A DNA stretch of 12,318 nucleotides from Candidatus Collierbacteria bacterium (GCA_903873735.1 CAIQPO010000017.1:1-12318), one strand, 5' to 3'. Shown: positions 1 through 6,507, counted from the first letter of the stretch. The notes: a model not told the origin generated them from the sequence alone. Numbers and translations: made by a program.

Positions 1-50
1 GGAAAATCTTCCCTAATTTTCTTCGCATCAAGCATACTTGATTCTAACAT
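1..50 (-). CDS. sufS: SufS-type cysteine desulfurase, N-terminal fragment (runs off the left edge)
   Basis: Only 16 complete codons are visible, reading M-L-E-S-S-M-L-D-A-K-K-I-R-E-D-F and then most likely P. The block D-A-K-K-I-R-E-D-F-P is the typical opening of SufS/CsdA-type cysteine desulfurases, the PLP enzymes that mobilise sulfur from cysteine for Fe-S cluster assembly. The gene lies 25 bases after the sufD stop on the same strand, as expected in a suf operon. The ATG at 50-48 follows directly on a copy of the Rrf2-type operator and a TATAAA box, so it may have its own promoter with almost no leader. A second in-frame ATG (codon 6) is possible. No catalytic residues are inside the window, so the call rests on the N-terminus and gene order. 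Confidence 0.72.
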   Translation of the reverse strand, partial: MLESSMLDAKKIREDF

Positions 51-72
51 CTTAGACTATTTATATCCAAGT
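50..72 (-). promoter_or_regulatory. Second Rrf2-type operator with -10 box before sufS
   Basis: Read on the minus strand, this is ACTTGGA, a 9-base spacer TATAAATAG, then TCTAAG running into the sufS ATG. The site before the regulator gene is ACTTGGA, GTATAATAG, TCCAAGT, then ATG. The left arm is identical, the spacer length is the same and the right arm differs by about two bases. TATAAA occupies 65-60 and ends 9 bases before the ATG, exactly the distance seen at the regulator's own promoter. The site fills the sufD-sufS gap. No convincing -35 box is visible. Binding by the Rrf2 protein is inferred. Confidence 0.6.
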
Positions 73-75
73 AAA

Positions 76-555
76 CTAATCGCCTCTTAGAAACCCTTCT
101 ACTAATAAATTCTCAGCTTCTGTCTTTGTTAAGCCTCTACTCATTAAATAAAGCACTGATTCCTCATCCACCATCCCTACACTTGCTGAGTGACTAGCTT
201 TTACATCATTGTTTTCAATCGATAGCTCTGGTTCAGCAATTGCCATACTTTGGTTGTCCAGTAGCAATACCTTGAGCTTAAGGAAACTATCAGTTCCCCT
301 CGCTCCCCGAGCAATATGCACCATTCCATATAAATTAACCACAGCTCCACCTGCAGCCACAGCTCTAATCTCACACTTAGCTTTTGTGTTCTCTCCCAGG
401 TGATCTAACACCGCCCTTACCTCAAACTTGCCGCCATTCCTCGCATCCACCACCGCATAGTAGTTTTTCTCCTCTCCATTTTCCTTCAAGCTTAAAAGCT
501 CTGAATATACCCCTTCTTTAGTTATTCTTTTAGTATCCATAATATTAACCAACAC
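76..555 (-). CDS. sufD: Short SufD-like Fe-S cluster assembly protein
   Basis: At about 159 residues this matches only the C-terminal part of the SufB/SufD beta-helix core; usual SufD proteins exceed 400 residues. Diagnostic segments are HIARGARGTDSFLKLKVLLL (80-99) and the tail S-H-S-A-S-V-G...LYLMSRG...A-E-N-L-L-V-E-G-F, parallel to the end of SufB. His122 matches the SufD histidine paired with a SufB cysteine in E. coli-type scaffolds. The neighbouring Cys of the usual C-S-H motif is Ala120 here. SufD partners SufB and SufC in the assembly scaffold. The start is ambiguous: GTG 555 overlaps sufB, TTG 552 has the best spacing (6 bases) to a GGAGG sequence, and ATG 540 lies 4 bases after the sufB stop. 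No frameshift hides a missing half, because sufB lies directly upstream. Confidence 0.85.
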   Translation of the reverse strand: MLVNIMDTKRITKEGVYSELLSLKENGEEKNYYAVVDARNGGKFEVRAVLDHLGENTKAKCEIRAVAAGGAVVNLYGMVHIARGARGTDSFLKLKVLLLDNQSMAIAEPELSIENNDVKASHSASVGMVDEESVLYLMSRGLTKTEAENLLVEGFLRGD

Positions 556-1975
556 TTCCCTCCATTTCTAATTGAATCAAGCGATTCATCTCTACTGCAT
601 ACTCCAAAGGAATTTCCTTTACCACATCATCCATAAATCCATTAACAATGAGCGCTTCAGCTTCGTGTTCTTCAATTCCCCTAGACATAAGATAAAGAAG
701 CTGTTCTTCACTCACCTTACTCACCGTTGCCTCATGCTCCATCACCACTTCATTCTCCATAATTTTATTCATAGGATAAGTATCGGTCCTACTTTTTTCA
801 TCAAGGAGAAGTGCATCACAGACCACCTTTGATCTTGAGCCCTTAGCTCCTCTACTAATCTGAATCATTCCTCTATATGTTGCCCTACCACCAGCCTTAC
901 TAATACTCTTACTGATAATTCTAGAAGTAGTTTGTGGTGCCAAATGTATCATTTTTGCCCCTGTATCCTGATGTTGATTTTTCCCTGCCCAAGCTACCGA
1001 CAACACTTCGCCACTAGCCCCTCTACCAGCCAAAATACAGGCGGGATACTTCATCGTCGTTTTACTTCCCAAATTACCATCAACCCACTTCATTTTTGCG
1101 TTTTCACCCACCCAAGATCTTTTGGTTACTAAATTAAAAACATTCTTATACCAATTCTGTACTGTTGAATACTGCACACTAGCATCCTTCTTAACAAAAA
1201 TTTCCACCACCGCAGCATGTAACGAAGCAGCCGAATATGCAGGAGCACTACAACCCTCAATATAGTGAAGTTTTGACCCCTCATCAGCAATAATTAGCGT
1301 TCTCTCAAACTGTCCTGCATTTTCAGCATTTATCCTAAAGTAAGCCTGAAGCGGCATTCCCACGTCCAAACCTTTAGGTACATAAACAAAGGACCCTCCA
1401 CTCCAAACGGCTGTGTTCAGCGCTGCCAGTTTATTATCACCAGCAGGAACCACTGTTCCAAAATACTCCCGTACCAAGCTTTCATACTGTTTTAATCCTT
1501 CATCCATCGACAAAAAAACTACCCCCTTATCTTCTAAGTTCTTTTTTAGCGATCCATATATCACCTCAGAATCGTACTGCCCCTTCACCCCCGCGAGCAT
1601 CTCCCTTTCGGCTTCTGGCACTCCTATCTTGTCAAATGTTTTCTTTATTTCATCAGGCACATTACTCCACGATCTCGACTCCCCTGTTTTTGGTTTTAGA
1701 TAATAATGAATATTCTCGAAATTAACTTCGCTCAAATCCGCTCCCCATCCTGGTATCTTTTTTTCTTGAAATATTTTCAATCCCTCAAGTCTCTTTTCCA
1801 GCATCCACAAAGGCTCACCCTTCCTTATTGAAATCTCACTCACAACTTTTTCACTAAGGCCTTTAGGAGCTTTATATTCATATTCTACCTTATCGGCATG
1901 ACCAAGTTGATACTGATCATCTACCCCAGATACATCTGCAACACTTGACTGAACTTTTGGATCAAATCTACTCAT
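545..1975 (-). CDS. sufB: SufB, Fe-S cluster assembly scaffold
   Basis: 476 residues, the normal SufB length. SufB with SufD and the ATPase SufC forms the cytoplasmic scaffold on which Fe-S clusters are built. Recognisable blocks include the N-terminal EKVVSEISIRKGEPLWMLEK (42-61), WSGGSFVYVPKG (191-202), HYIEGCSAP with Cys242, the long AVVEI...VQYSTVQNWY strand, VVCDALLLDEKSRTDTYP with Cys386, and EHEATVSKVSEEQLLYLMSRG with His414 and Glu415. Cys242, Cys386, His414 and Glu415 correspond to E. coli SufB Cys254, Cys405, His433 and Glu434, so the scaffold looks fully active. The ATG at 1975 has AAGGA upstream at good spacing and overlaps the sufC stop by 8 bases, suggesting translational coupling. 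The 3' end overlaps possible upstream starts of sufD. Confidence 0.97.
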   Translation of the reverse strand: MSRFDPKVQSSVADVSGVDDQYQLGHADKVEYEYKAPKGLSEKVVSEISIRKGEPLWMLEKRLEGLKIFQEKKIPGWGADLSEVNFENIHYYLKPKTGESRSWSNVPDEIKKTFDKIGVPEAEREMLAGVKGQYDSEVIYGSLKKNLEDKGVVFLSMDEGLKQYESLVREYFGTVVPAGDNKLAALNTAVWSGGSFVYVPKGLDVGMPLQAYFRINAENAGQFERTLIIADEGSKLHYIEGCSAPAYSAASLHAAVVEIFVKKDASVQYSTVQNWYKNVFNLVTKRSWVGENAKMKWVDGNLGSKTTMKYPACILAGRGASGEVLSVAWAGKNQHQDTGAKMIHLAPQTTSRIISKSISKAGGRATYRGMIQISRGAKGSRSKVVCDALLLDEKSRTDTYPMNKIMENEVVMEHEATVSKVSEEQLLYLMSRGIEEHEAEALIVNGFMDDVVKEIPLEYAVEMNRLIQLEMEGSVG

Positions 1976-2693
1976 ATACTTGATATCCTTGGTTTTCCAA
2001 CTTGGTTACTACCTCATCTCCTCCACTATCCACCACCTTACCCCTCCTAAGCACCACTACCTTATTTGGCTTCAAAAACTTTAGTAACCTCTGATAATGT
2101 GTAATAAGTAAAACTCCTGTGTTTCCATTTTTCACCAAATCATTTATTCCGTCTGCCACAATTTTCAATGCATCAATATCCAGTCCTGAATCAATTTCAT
2201 CTACAATGAGCATCTTGGGTTTCAACACCTTCATCTGTAGTATTTCCAGCTTTTTTCGCTCGCCCCCACTAAAACCGTCATTTACCCCCCTAGCAAGAAG
2301 TGCCTCATCCAAGCTAAGTTCAGCTGCAATTTTCTCAATCTCCTTTTTTACCTCAAGAGCCGACACTGTTAATCCCTTTTGTCGCAAAGCCGACAAAATC
2401 AGCTCCCTGACTGTCACTCCAGGAATGGCCACTGGATGCTGAAATGACATAACAAGTCCCATCCTAGCTCTTTCATCCACAGAAAAGTTGGTGATATCAG
2501 TACCATCAAACCAAACTTGTCCCTCCAACACCTCATACTTTGGATTTCCAATAAGGATATTCGACAAAGACGACTTTCCCGATCCATTTGGTCCCATAAG
2601 CGCTACTATTTCACCAGCCCCAACCTCAATATCCACACCATCAAGTACGATTTTTTCATCTACCCTTGCTTTTAAACCCTTTACTTTAATCAT
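1968..2693 (-). CDS. sufC: SufC, ABC-type ATPase of the SUF scaffold
   Basis: 241 residues with a complete ABC ATPase core: Walker A GPNGSGKSS (34-42), Q-loop Gln85 in MSFQHP, signature FSGGERKK (141-148), Walker B MLIVDE with Glu166, D-loop SGLD (169-172) and H-loop His199. The Q-loop context SFQHPVAIPGV and the region FSGGERKKLEILQM are typical of SufC rather than of transporter ATPases. SufC is a soluble protein that drives conformational change in SufB/SufD. No membrane partner is present. The ATG directly follows the TAA of the Rrf2-type regulator gene (TAAATG), with no clear Shine-Dalgarno sequence, so translation probably depends on re-initiation from the upstream gene. Confidence 0.97.
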   Translation of the reverse strand: MIKVKGLKARVDEKIVLDGVDIEVGAGEIVALMGPNGSGKSSLSNILIGNPKYEVLEGQVWFDGTDITNFSVDERARMGLVMSFQHPVAIPGVTVRELILSALRQKGLTVSALEVKKEIEKIAAELSLDEALLARGVNDGFSGGERKKLEILQMKVLKPKMLIVDEIDSGLDIDALKIVADGINDLVKNGNTGVLLITHYQRLLKFLKPNKVVVLRRGKVVDSGGDEVVTKLENQGYQVYE

Positions 2694-3080
2694 TTATTTT
2701 TTAAGATCTGCTAGTGAATACTTCTCCAGCACTTTGTTAATGTCATCAGTCAATCTTTGCATAAACCCTTGCTGTCCGCACGAATCTCCTGCCGGACAAC
2801 CACCACACTCCGCAGCCTCCACCTCTCCCTCAATTGCCTCTAATGCCTCCTTCACCCCAATCTCTCCAGGTTCGTAATTAAGACAATAACCTCCATTTCT
2901 CCCTTCCTTGCTGTTTATTATTCCCGCTTCAACCAAAGCCACAGCAATTTTTGCCATAAAAGCTCTAGGCATACCCATATCCGCTAATTCATTTAAACTA
3001 ACTCTTCCCTTTTTTCCACGAGAAGCTAGCACTGTAAGAAGTGCCAAACCATAATCCGATTTCTTAGTTAGTGTAAACAT
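2694..3080 (-). CDS. Rrf2/IscR-type Fe-S sensing transcription regulator of the suf operon
   Basis: 128 residues from the ATG at 3080. Upstream codons in this frame reach 3101, but they would lie inside the operator and promoter, so the start at 3080 (MFTLTKKSDYGL) is preferred. The N-terminus, TKKSDYGLALLTVLA, is the classic Rrf2 opening. The winged helix follows (SLNELADMGMPRAFMAKIAVAL), then the wing G-R-N-G-G-Y. A cysteine cluster C-x2-C-x5-C (ECGGCPAGDSC, about residues 92-101 from this start) occupies the place of the IscR cluster ligands, which are spaced C-x5-C-x5-C. It probably binds an Fe-S cluster and represses the operon when cluster supply is sufficient. A palindrome overlapping its own -10 box supports autoregulation. 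It is the first gene of the operon, with sufC starting immediately after its stop. Confidence 0.92.
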   Translation of the reverse strand: MFTLTKKSDYGLALLTVLASRGKKGRVSLNELADMGMPRAFMAKIAVALVEAGIINSKEGRNGGYCLNYEPGEIGVKEALEAIEGEVEAAECGGCPAGDSCGQQGFMQRLTDDINKVLEKYSLADLKK

Positions 3081-3105
3081 ACTTGGACTATTATACTCCA
3101 AGTAT
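3079..3105 (-). promoter_or_regulatory. Rrf2-type operator overlapping the suf operon promoter
   Basis: A 27-bp palindrome with perfect 9-bp arms, ATACTTGGA and TCCAAGTAT, around a 9-base spacer. On the minus strand the spacer GTATAATAG contains a consensus TATAAT (3095-3090). The -10 box ends 9 bases before the regulator ATG, so transcription should start at about 3083, leaving almost no leader. The layout resembles IscR type-1 sites (ATA-C-T-T-G ... CAAGTAT outer arms), but that is a comparison from memory. The best -35-like sequence, TTGATG (3121-3116), has a 20-base spacer, longer than usual. A repressor bound here would block RNA polymerase. Confidence 0.8.
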
Positions 3106-3117
3106 CATTTTTTAGCA

Positions 3118-3753
3118 TCAAAAAAGTCCCATTTGAATATCTGCAGGCTTTACCTCCACTTCCTGGGGATAAGAAAAATCCACATCAATTTCACGAAGCT
3201 CGTTCCAGTGGTCCTTAAACTTCAGCTTTTTGTTCTTCATTCCAAAGTCATACACTCCTTTTGTTACCTCCACATCCATCTCACAATACTTTTTAAGCAG
3301 TGATAAGCTTTCCGAATCTCCCTTTGCCCACCACATTACAGCATCCCCTCCACTAGCAATCTTACCTACCCCCAACACCTCTTTTGCAATGCTATCCAAT
3401 TTTATTCTCTTTCCAAAAACGTCCTTCACAACTTGCAAAATATCGAAATGCTTTAGCTTAGTAAAGTCGCCTTTGGTATATATTCCATTCATTGCTGGGT
3501 TATCAAAACCGAATGAATTAAAGCCTATTATTCTGTCAGCCTCCTCAAACCAGCTCCACATTTGATCAAAATCTTTTTCCCAAAAACTCTTCATTTCCCC
3601 ACCAATCTCATTCCCTCCCATATCTACTTCTCTACGATATGCTGACACAATAGAAATTCCCAAAGCTGCCGGATCTCTAGCTTCAATTTCATCAAAAAAT
3701 TTTTTAGTCTCAATATCATAAATTACTTCCACCCTTCTTCCGTTGTTCGTCAT
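3118..3753 (-). CDS. DEDDy-type 3'-5' exonuclease (RNase H-like fold, DNA polymerase B exonuclease-like)
   Basis: 211 residues from the ATG at 3753. Three exonuclease motifs are visible: Exo I YDIETK (Asp13, Glu15), Exo II IIGFNSFGFDNPAM (Asn79, Asp84), and Exo III KKYCEMDV with Tyr156 and Asp160, the Y-x3-D of the DEDDy subclass. HFDILQ between II and III is also typical. This architecture belongs to the stand-alone RNase H-like exonucleases related to the family B polymerase proofreading domain. The last five residues are QMGLF, resembling the QxxLF beta-clamp-binding motif, so a role in DNA repair or replication is suggested. The frame also has an ATG at 3786, but TTTAAT (3768-3763) ends 9 bases before the 3753 ATG, the same geometry as other starts here, and sequence before 3753 is not conserved-looking. 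Confidence 0.82.
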   Translation of the reverse strand: MTNNGRRVEVIYDIETKKFFDEIEARDPAALGISIVSAYRREVDMGGNEIGGEMKSFWEKDFDQMWSWFEEADRIIGFNSFGFDNPAMNGIYTKGDFTKLKHFDILQVVKDVFGKRIKLDSIAKEVLGVGKIASGGDAVMWWAKGDSESLSLLKKYCEMDVEVTKGVYDFGMKNKKLKFKDHWNELREIDVDFSYPQEVEVKPADIQMGLF

Positions 3754-3762
3754 AAGTAACCT

Positions 3763-3768
3763 ATTAAA
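3763..3768 (-). promoter_or_regulatory. Extended -10 box of the exonuclease gene
   Basis: On the minus strand TGG-TTTAAT lies 9 bases before the ATG at 3753, giving an extended -10 (TGnTTTAAT) and a near-leaderless transcript. Its position supports the internal start over the upstream ATG at 3786. No clear -35 was seen. Confidence 0.45.
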
Positions 3769-3800
3769 CCAAAATCCATGATTCAAATCAAATCATTAAG

Positions 3801-4307
3801 CTAAATACTCTCCTCGATTCTTTCTCTTGCTTTTCTTCCAGCCACAAACACCGCCACTCCAGATATAAGTAATACCAAAGGCCAAGCCACCACCCCAGCT
3901 TCAGGCAACTCAGAGGTTGGTGTTGCCGTTGGTGTGACTACAGTCGGGGTTGCAGTAGGCGTAGCCGCTAAAGTGAAATTGAGCAAAAACGACAAGGACT
4001 CATTTCCCGACGCAATCGACACACTATTGCTTCCAGATACAATATTATTTGGCACCACCCTCCATGTACCATCCAAAGCCGCACTTGTTGTGGATGTAAT
4101 GGCATTTACAGTCACCGCTATCATCGCCCCAGGGGTCGCTGTACCAGCAAAATCTGGTGAAGTTCCTGTATAACTCCAGGTCGTATAAACCAAACCAGAA
4201 GTGGACATCGTCCCGATCCTGGTTAGCACCAAAAAAGCTGCATTAACTGTCTTTGCACCCACCAAAGCAATAAGCACCAAGAGTATCAATGGTAATATTT
4301 TTTTCAT
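3801..4307 (-). CDS. Secreted Ig-like protein with LPEAG cell-wall sorting-type C-terminus
   Basis: 168 residues. An N-terminal signal peptide covers about residues 1-23 (M-K-K, hydrophobic run, V-N-A). The middle (about 45-112) has the rhythm of a single bacterial Ig-like domain: G-T-A-T-P-G-A-M-I-A-V-T-V followed by L-D-G-T-W-R-V-V-P and G-S-N-S-V-S-I. A Thr/Pro-rich stalk (TPTATPTVVTPTATPTSE) follows, then LPEAG (134-138), a hydrophobic helix (about 139-157) and a basic tail G-R-K-A-R-E-R. That order matches sortase substrates; LPxAG instead of LPxTG is a variant. Without a sortase it would be a C-terminally membrane-anchored protein. It lies 8 bases after the beta-CASP nuclease gene, with AAGGAGAG just before its ATG, so the two are probably co-transcribed. 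Its specific function is unknown. Confidence 0.75.
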   Translation of the reverse strand: MKKILPLILLVLIALVGAKTVNAAFLVLTRIGTMSTSGLVYTTWSYTGTSPDFAGTATPGAMIAVTVNAITSTTSAALDGTWRVVPNNIVSGSNSVSIASGNESLSFLLNFTLAATPTATPTVVTPTATPTSELPEAGVVAWPLVLLISGVAVFVAGRKARERIEESI

Positions 4308-4315
4308 CTCTCCTT

Positions 4316-5656
4316 TTACTTTATTTCTAATTCTTGATTTAGTCTAGGCATATCCACCTTAACCCCTGGCATCTCTTGCTTGATTTTTTCCATCAGCACC
4401 AAGCGAGGCAAATCCTCACCATGAGTTAAATATACTCTCTTTAGACCATATATCTTTTTAAGCCACATCATAAGTTGCCCTTGGTCAGCATGAGCACTCA
4501 TTGAGTCAATTGAAACTATCTCTGCTCGGACAGGGAATTTCTCTCCATATATCACCACTTCTTTTTCACCATCTTTAATCTTTCTACCCAAGGTACCCTC
4601 TGCTTGATATCCTACAAAAACTATTTGAGTTTTCTCTTCACCGATGTAGTTTGCCACATGGTGTACTATCCTTCCTCCAGACACCATTCCGCTTCCAGCC
4701 ACAATCACTTTCACTCCTACTACATTTTTTATTTGCTTACTAAGCTCAGCTTCAGCAGTTACCACTAACCCAGGAAAATCAAATGGGTCATCTTTTTTAG
4801 CAATTTCCTTAAGTTTTCTGCTATAAAGCTCCGGGAATTCCTTGAAAATTGCCGTTGCCTTTATTGCCATCGGACTATCCAAAAATACTGGCGTTTTTAA
4901 ATTCATCTTTCCCGCTTTTTTTAATTGATCAAAAAGGAAAAGAATCTCTTGAGCTCTCTGTAGCGAGAATGACGGAATGAGCACCACACTCCCTTGTTTT
5001 TCAGCCTTTTCCACAATTTTTGCCAGCTCCTCATACTCCTCTCTAGGCTCATGAAACTTATCACCATAAGTTGACTCAACCACCGCCACTTCGGCTTCAG
5101 TCACCCACTCGGTGGGGCTAAGCAGAGGTTCGGGTGTGTTTCCCAAATCTCCACTAAACACAATCTTCGATCCCCTCCTCTTATCCTCAATCACAACTGA
5201 GGCAGATCCGAGAATATGTCCTGCATCCACCATCTTTATCGAAAACTCATTAACTTCAAACGGTCTGTCATACGCCACCACTCGCACCAACTTCATCAAT
5301 CTATCCACATCTTCCTCTTCAAACAGCACTGTTGTCTGATCTTCTTTGGCAATCTTCGCTGAATCATACAAAGACAGCTCTACCAACTTTTCAGTCGCTT
5401 CCGTCATAAACACCGGCCCTGTGTACCCGTGTTTTACCAATAGAGGTAATCTTCCACAATGATCCAGGTGAGCATGAGTAAGAATTACTCCATCAAGCGC
5501 GTCCCAATCCACTTGTGGTTCTACATAATTCCACCCCTCCTCCTCATCGCTTCCTTGAAATGATCCGAAATCAATCATTAACCTGGATTTTTCACCAACA
5601 AGCAGGTAGGACGACCCCGACACTCCCCCCGCAGCTCCTAAAAATTTAATCTTCAT
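4316..5656 (-). CDS. Metallo-beta-lactamase/beta-CASP RNase (CPSF-like RNA-processing nuclease)
   Basis: 446 residues, full length for the bacterial CPSF73-like/TTHA0252-type family. Metal-binding motifs in order are His61-x-His63-x-Asp65-His66 (THAHLDHCG), His147 (DAGHILGSAS), Asp170 (FSGDLG), then the beta-CASP features: VESTYGD with Glu194, IPSFSLQRAQEIL (228-240), FLDSPMA, GSGMVSGGR (321-329), His389 in MSAHAD and His412 in LTHGE. Members cut RNA endo- and exonucleolytically in the cytoplasm; RNA is the likely substrate, while DNA processing cannot be excluded. The sequence begins at the fold, MKIKFLGAAGGVSGS, so the ATG at 5656 is secure. It is divergent from the zinc-ribbon gene and leads the secreted Ig-like gene. 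Confidence 0.93.
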   Translation of the reverse strand: MKIKFLGAAGGVSGSSYLLVGEKSRLMIDFGSFQGSDEEEGWNYVEPQVDWDALDGVILTHAHLDHCGRLPLLVKHGYTGPVFMTEATEKLVELSLYDSAKIAKEDQTTVLFEEEDVDRLMKLVRVVAYDRPFEVNEFSIKMVDAGHILGSASVVIEDKRRGSKIVFSGDLGNTPEPLLSPTEWVTEAEVAVVESTYGDKFHEPREEYEELAKIVEKAEKQGSVVLIPSFSLQRAQEILFLFDQLKKAGKMNLKTPVFLDSPMAIKATAIFKEFPELYSRKLKEIAKKDDPFDFPGLVVTAEAELSKQIKNVVGVKVIVAGSGMVSGGRIVHHVANYIGEEKTQIVFVGYQAEGTLGRKIKDGEKEVVIYGEKFPVRAEIVSIDSMSAHADQGQLMMWLKKIYGLKRVYLTHGEDLPRLVLMEKIKQEMPGVKVDMPRLNQELEIK

Positions 5657-5665
5657 TACATCTTC

Positions 5666-5671
5666 AGTTTA
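5666..5671 (-). promoter_or_regulatory. Extended -10 box of the beta-CASP nuclease gene
   Basis: The minus strand reads TGT-TAAACT, an extended -10, ending 9 bases before the ATG at 5656. No Shine-Dalgarno sequence fits the short leader. It lies in a 58-base divergent gap shared with the plus-strand zinc-ribbon gene. Confidence 0.45.
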
Positions 5672-5702
5672 ACAAATATCCTCATCACCTTACCCTATTT
5701 GC

Positions 5703-5708
5703 TAAAAT
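5703..5708 (+). promoter_or_regulatory. Extended -10 box of the zinc-ribbon gene
   Basis: TTTGC-TAAAAT has the TGn extension followed by TAAAAT, ending 6 bases before the ATG at 5715. Transcription would begin at or next to the ATG. The same TTGCTAAA string recurs before the L,D-transpeptidase gene. Confidence 0.45.
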
Positions 5709-5714
5709 GAATTA

Positions 5715-6470
5715 ATGAACTGCCCCCACTGTGGCGCCCAGCTTACCAGCCTGGAAATAAACACAACCGACGATCAAGTTACTTCTATCGAAGAGTGTCT
5801 TAATTGTGGTGGTCACGTACTCCCCCCCATCCTTGCCAACTTCATCTCCACCAACTCTGCCAAAAACATTGATTCTGTCCTTCCCAAAGCCACCTCCCTA
5901 CCATCTCACGAACCCACATGCCAGCACTGCCACCAGCACATGATTGCCATTAAGGACGACTCTGTACCCAACAATGTCACTGTCTTTGCTTGTCCCAACA
6001 ATCATCAAGAGTTTTATCCCAAAGATCAGCTCTTAAAATTCAAAAAGGCTCAAGATGCCAAAATCAACTATCACAAGCTCTGGGGTATCCCCATCAAATC
6101 TGCTTTTGCTGTACTTGTGCCCGTAGTCATAATATTCGCTGCCATCACCGTCATTCCCAACACCCTCCAAATGTCCCAAACATCTCAAGAGGCTAGAGTA
6201 AAAGCTTCAGAAATACTCACTCAGCCACTCATCACCCCCATCTCCAGCACTCAAGTTCTCATTAGCTTCTCCACCAAAAATGCCGTCAAAACATCCATTA
6301 AGTTCACCTCTGGCCAAGATAAAACATTCGAGGTTTCCAGTGAACCAGGCACCAACCACCTATTGTCCGTGTCCGACTTAGAGCCTCAAACCACCTACAA
6401 ATACATTATTCAAATCATCACCTCCGACAAAACCTTAAACACTACCGAGTACTTCTTTACCACACCATAA
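5715..6470 (+). CDS. Zinc-ribbon, single-helix membrane protein with FN3-like outer domain
   Basis: 251 residues in three parts. The N-terminus contains two zinc-ribbon-like units: Cys3-x2-Cys6 with Cys28-x2-Cys31, and Cys69-x2-Cys72 with Cys93 and possibly His97. One hydrophobic helix lies at about 128-148 (SAFAVLVPVVIIFAAITVIP). The C-terminal part (about 170-251) looks like a fibronectin type III/purple acid phosphatase N-terminal-like beta domain, with VLISFSTKNAVKTSIKF and L-E-P-Q-T-T-Y-K-Y-I-I-Q and ending T-E-Y-F-F-T-T-P. The basic segment before the helix suggests the zinc part is cytoplasmic and the beta domain outside. No catalytic motif is visible. It may sense or tether something across the membrane, but that is a guess. 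It ends near a hairpin terminator at 6481. Confidence 0.72.
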   Translation: MNCPHCGAQLTSLEINTTDDQVTSIEECLNCGGHVLPPILANFISTNSAKNIDSVLPKATSLPSHEPTCQHCHQHMIAIKDDSVPNNVTVFACPNNHQEFYPKDQLLKFKKAQDAKINYHKLWGIPIKSAFAVLVPVVIIFAAITVIPNTLQMSQTSQEARVKASEILTQPLITPISSTQVLISFSTKNAVKTSIKFTSGQDKTFEVSSEPGTNHLLSVSDLEPQTTYKYIIQIITSDKTLNTTEYFFTTP

Positions 6471-6475
6471 AGCAC

Positions 6476-6500
6476 AAAAAACCGCGGGTTTCCCCGCGGT
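6476..6500 (-). terminator. Hairpin terminator of the lipoprotein gene
   Basis: A perfect 8-bp GC-rich stem, ACCGCGGG and CCCGCGGT, with a TTTC loop (6481-6500). On the minus strand it is followed by a run of six T (6481-6476), the form of an intrinsic terminator for the lipoprotein gene. On the plus strand it is not followed by a T run, so it would stop the zinc-ribbon gene less efficiently. Confidence 0.85.
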
Positions 6501-6507
6501 ATGATTT

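Noticed and set aside
76..555. Frameshifted remnant of a full-length sufD
   Set aside because: sufB lies directly upstream with an overlap or 4-base gap, leaving no room for the missing N-terminal half.
1413..2877. Plus-strand open frames opposite sufB, sufC and the regulator gene (for example 1413-1703, 2119-2442, 2488-2877)
   Set aside because: They are antisense to strongly conserved genes, are rich in Ser/Pro/Thr from the complementary codons and show no family features.
3778..3796. Short inverted repeat ATGATT/AATCAT after the Ig-like gene, considered as a terminator
   Set aside because: A 6-bp A/T-only stem with no T run is too weak to call.
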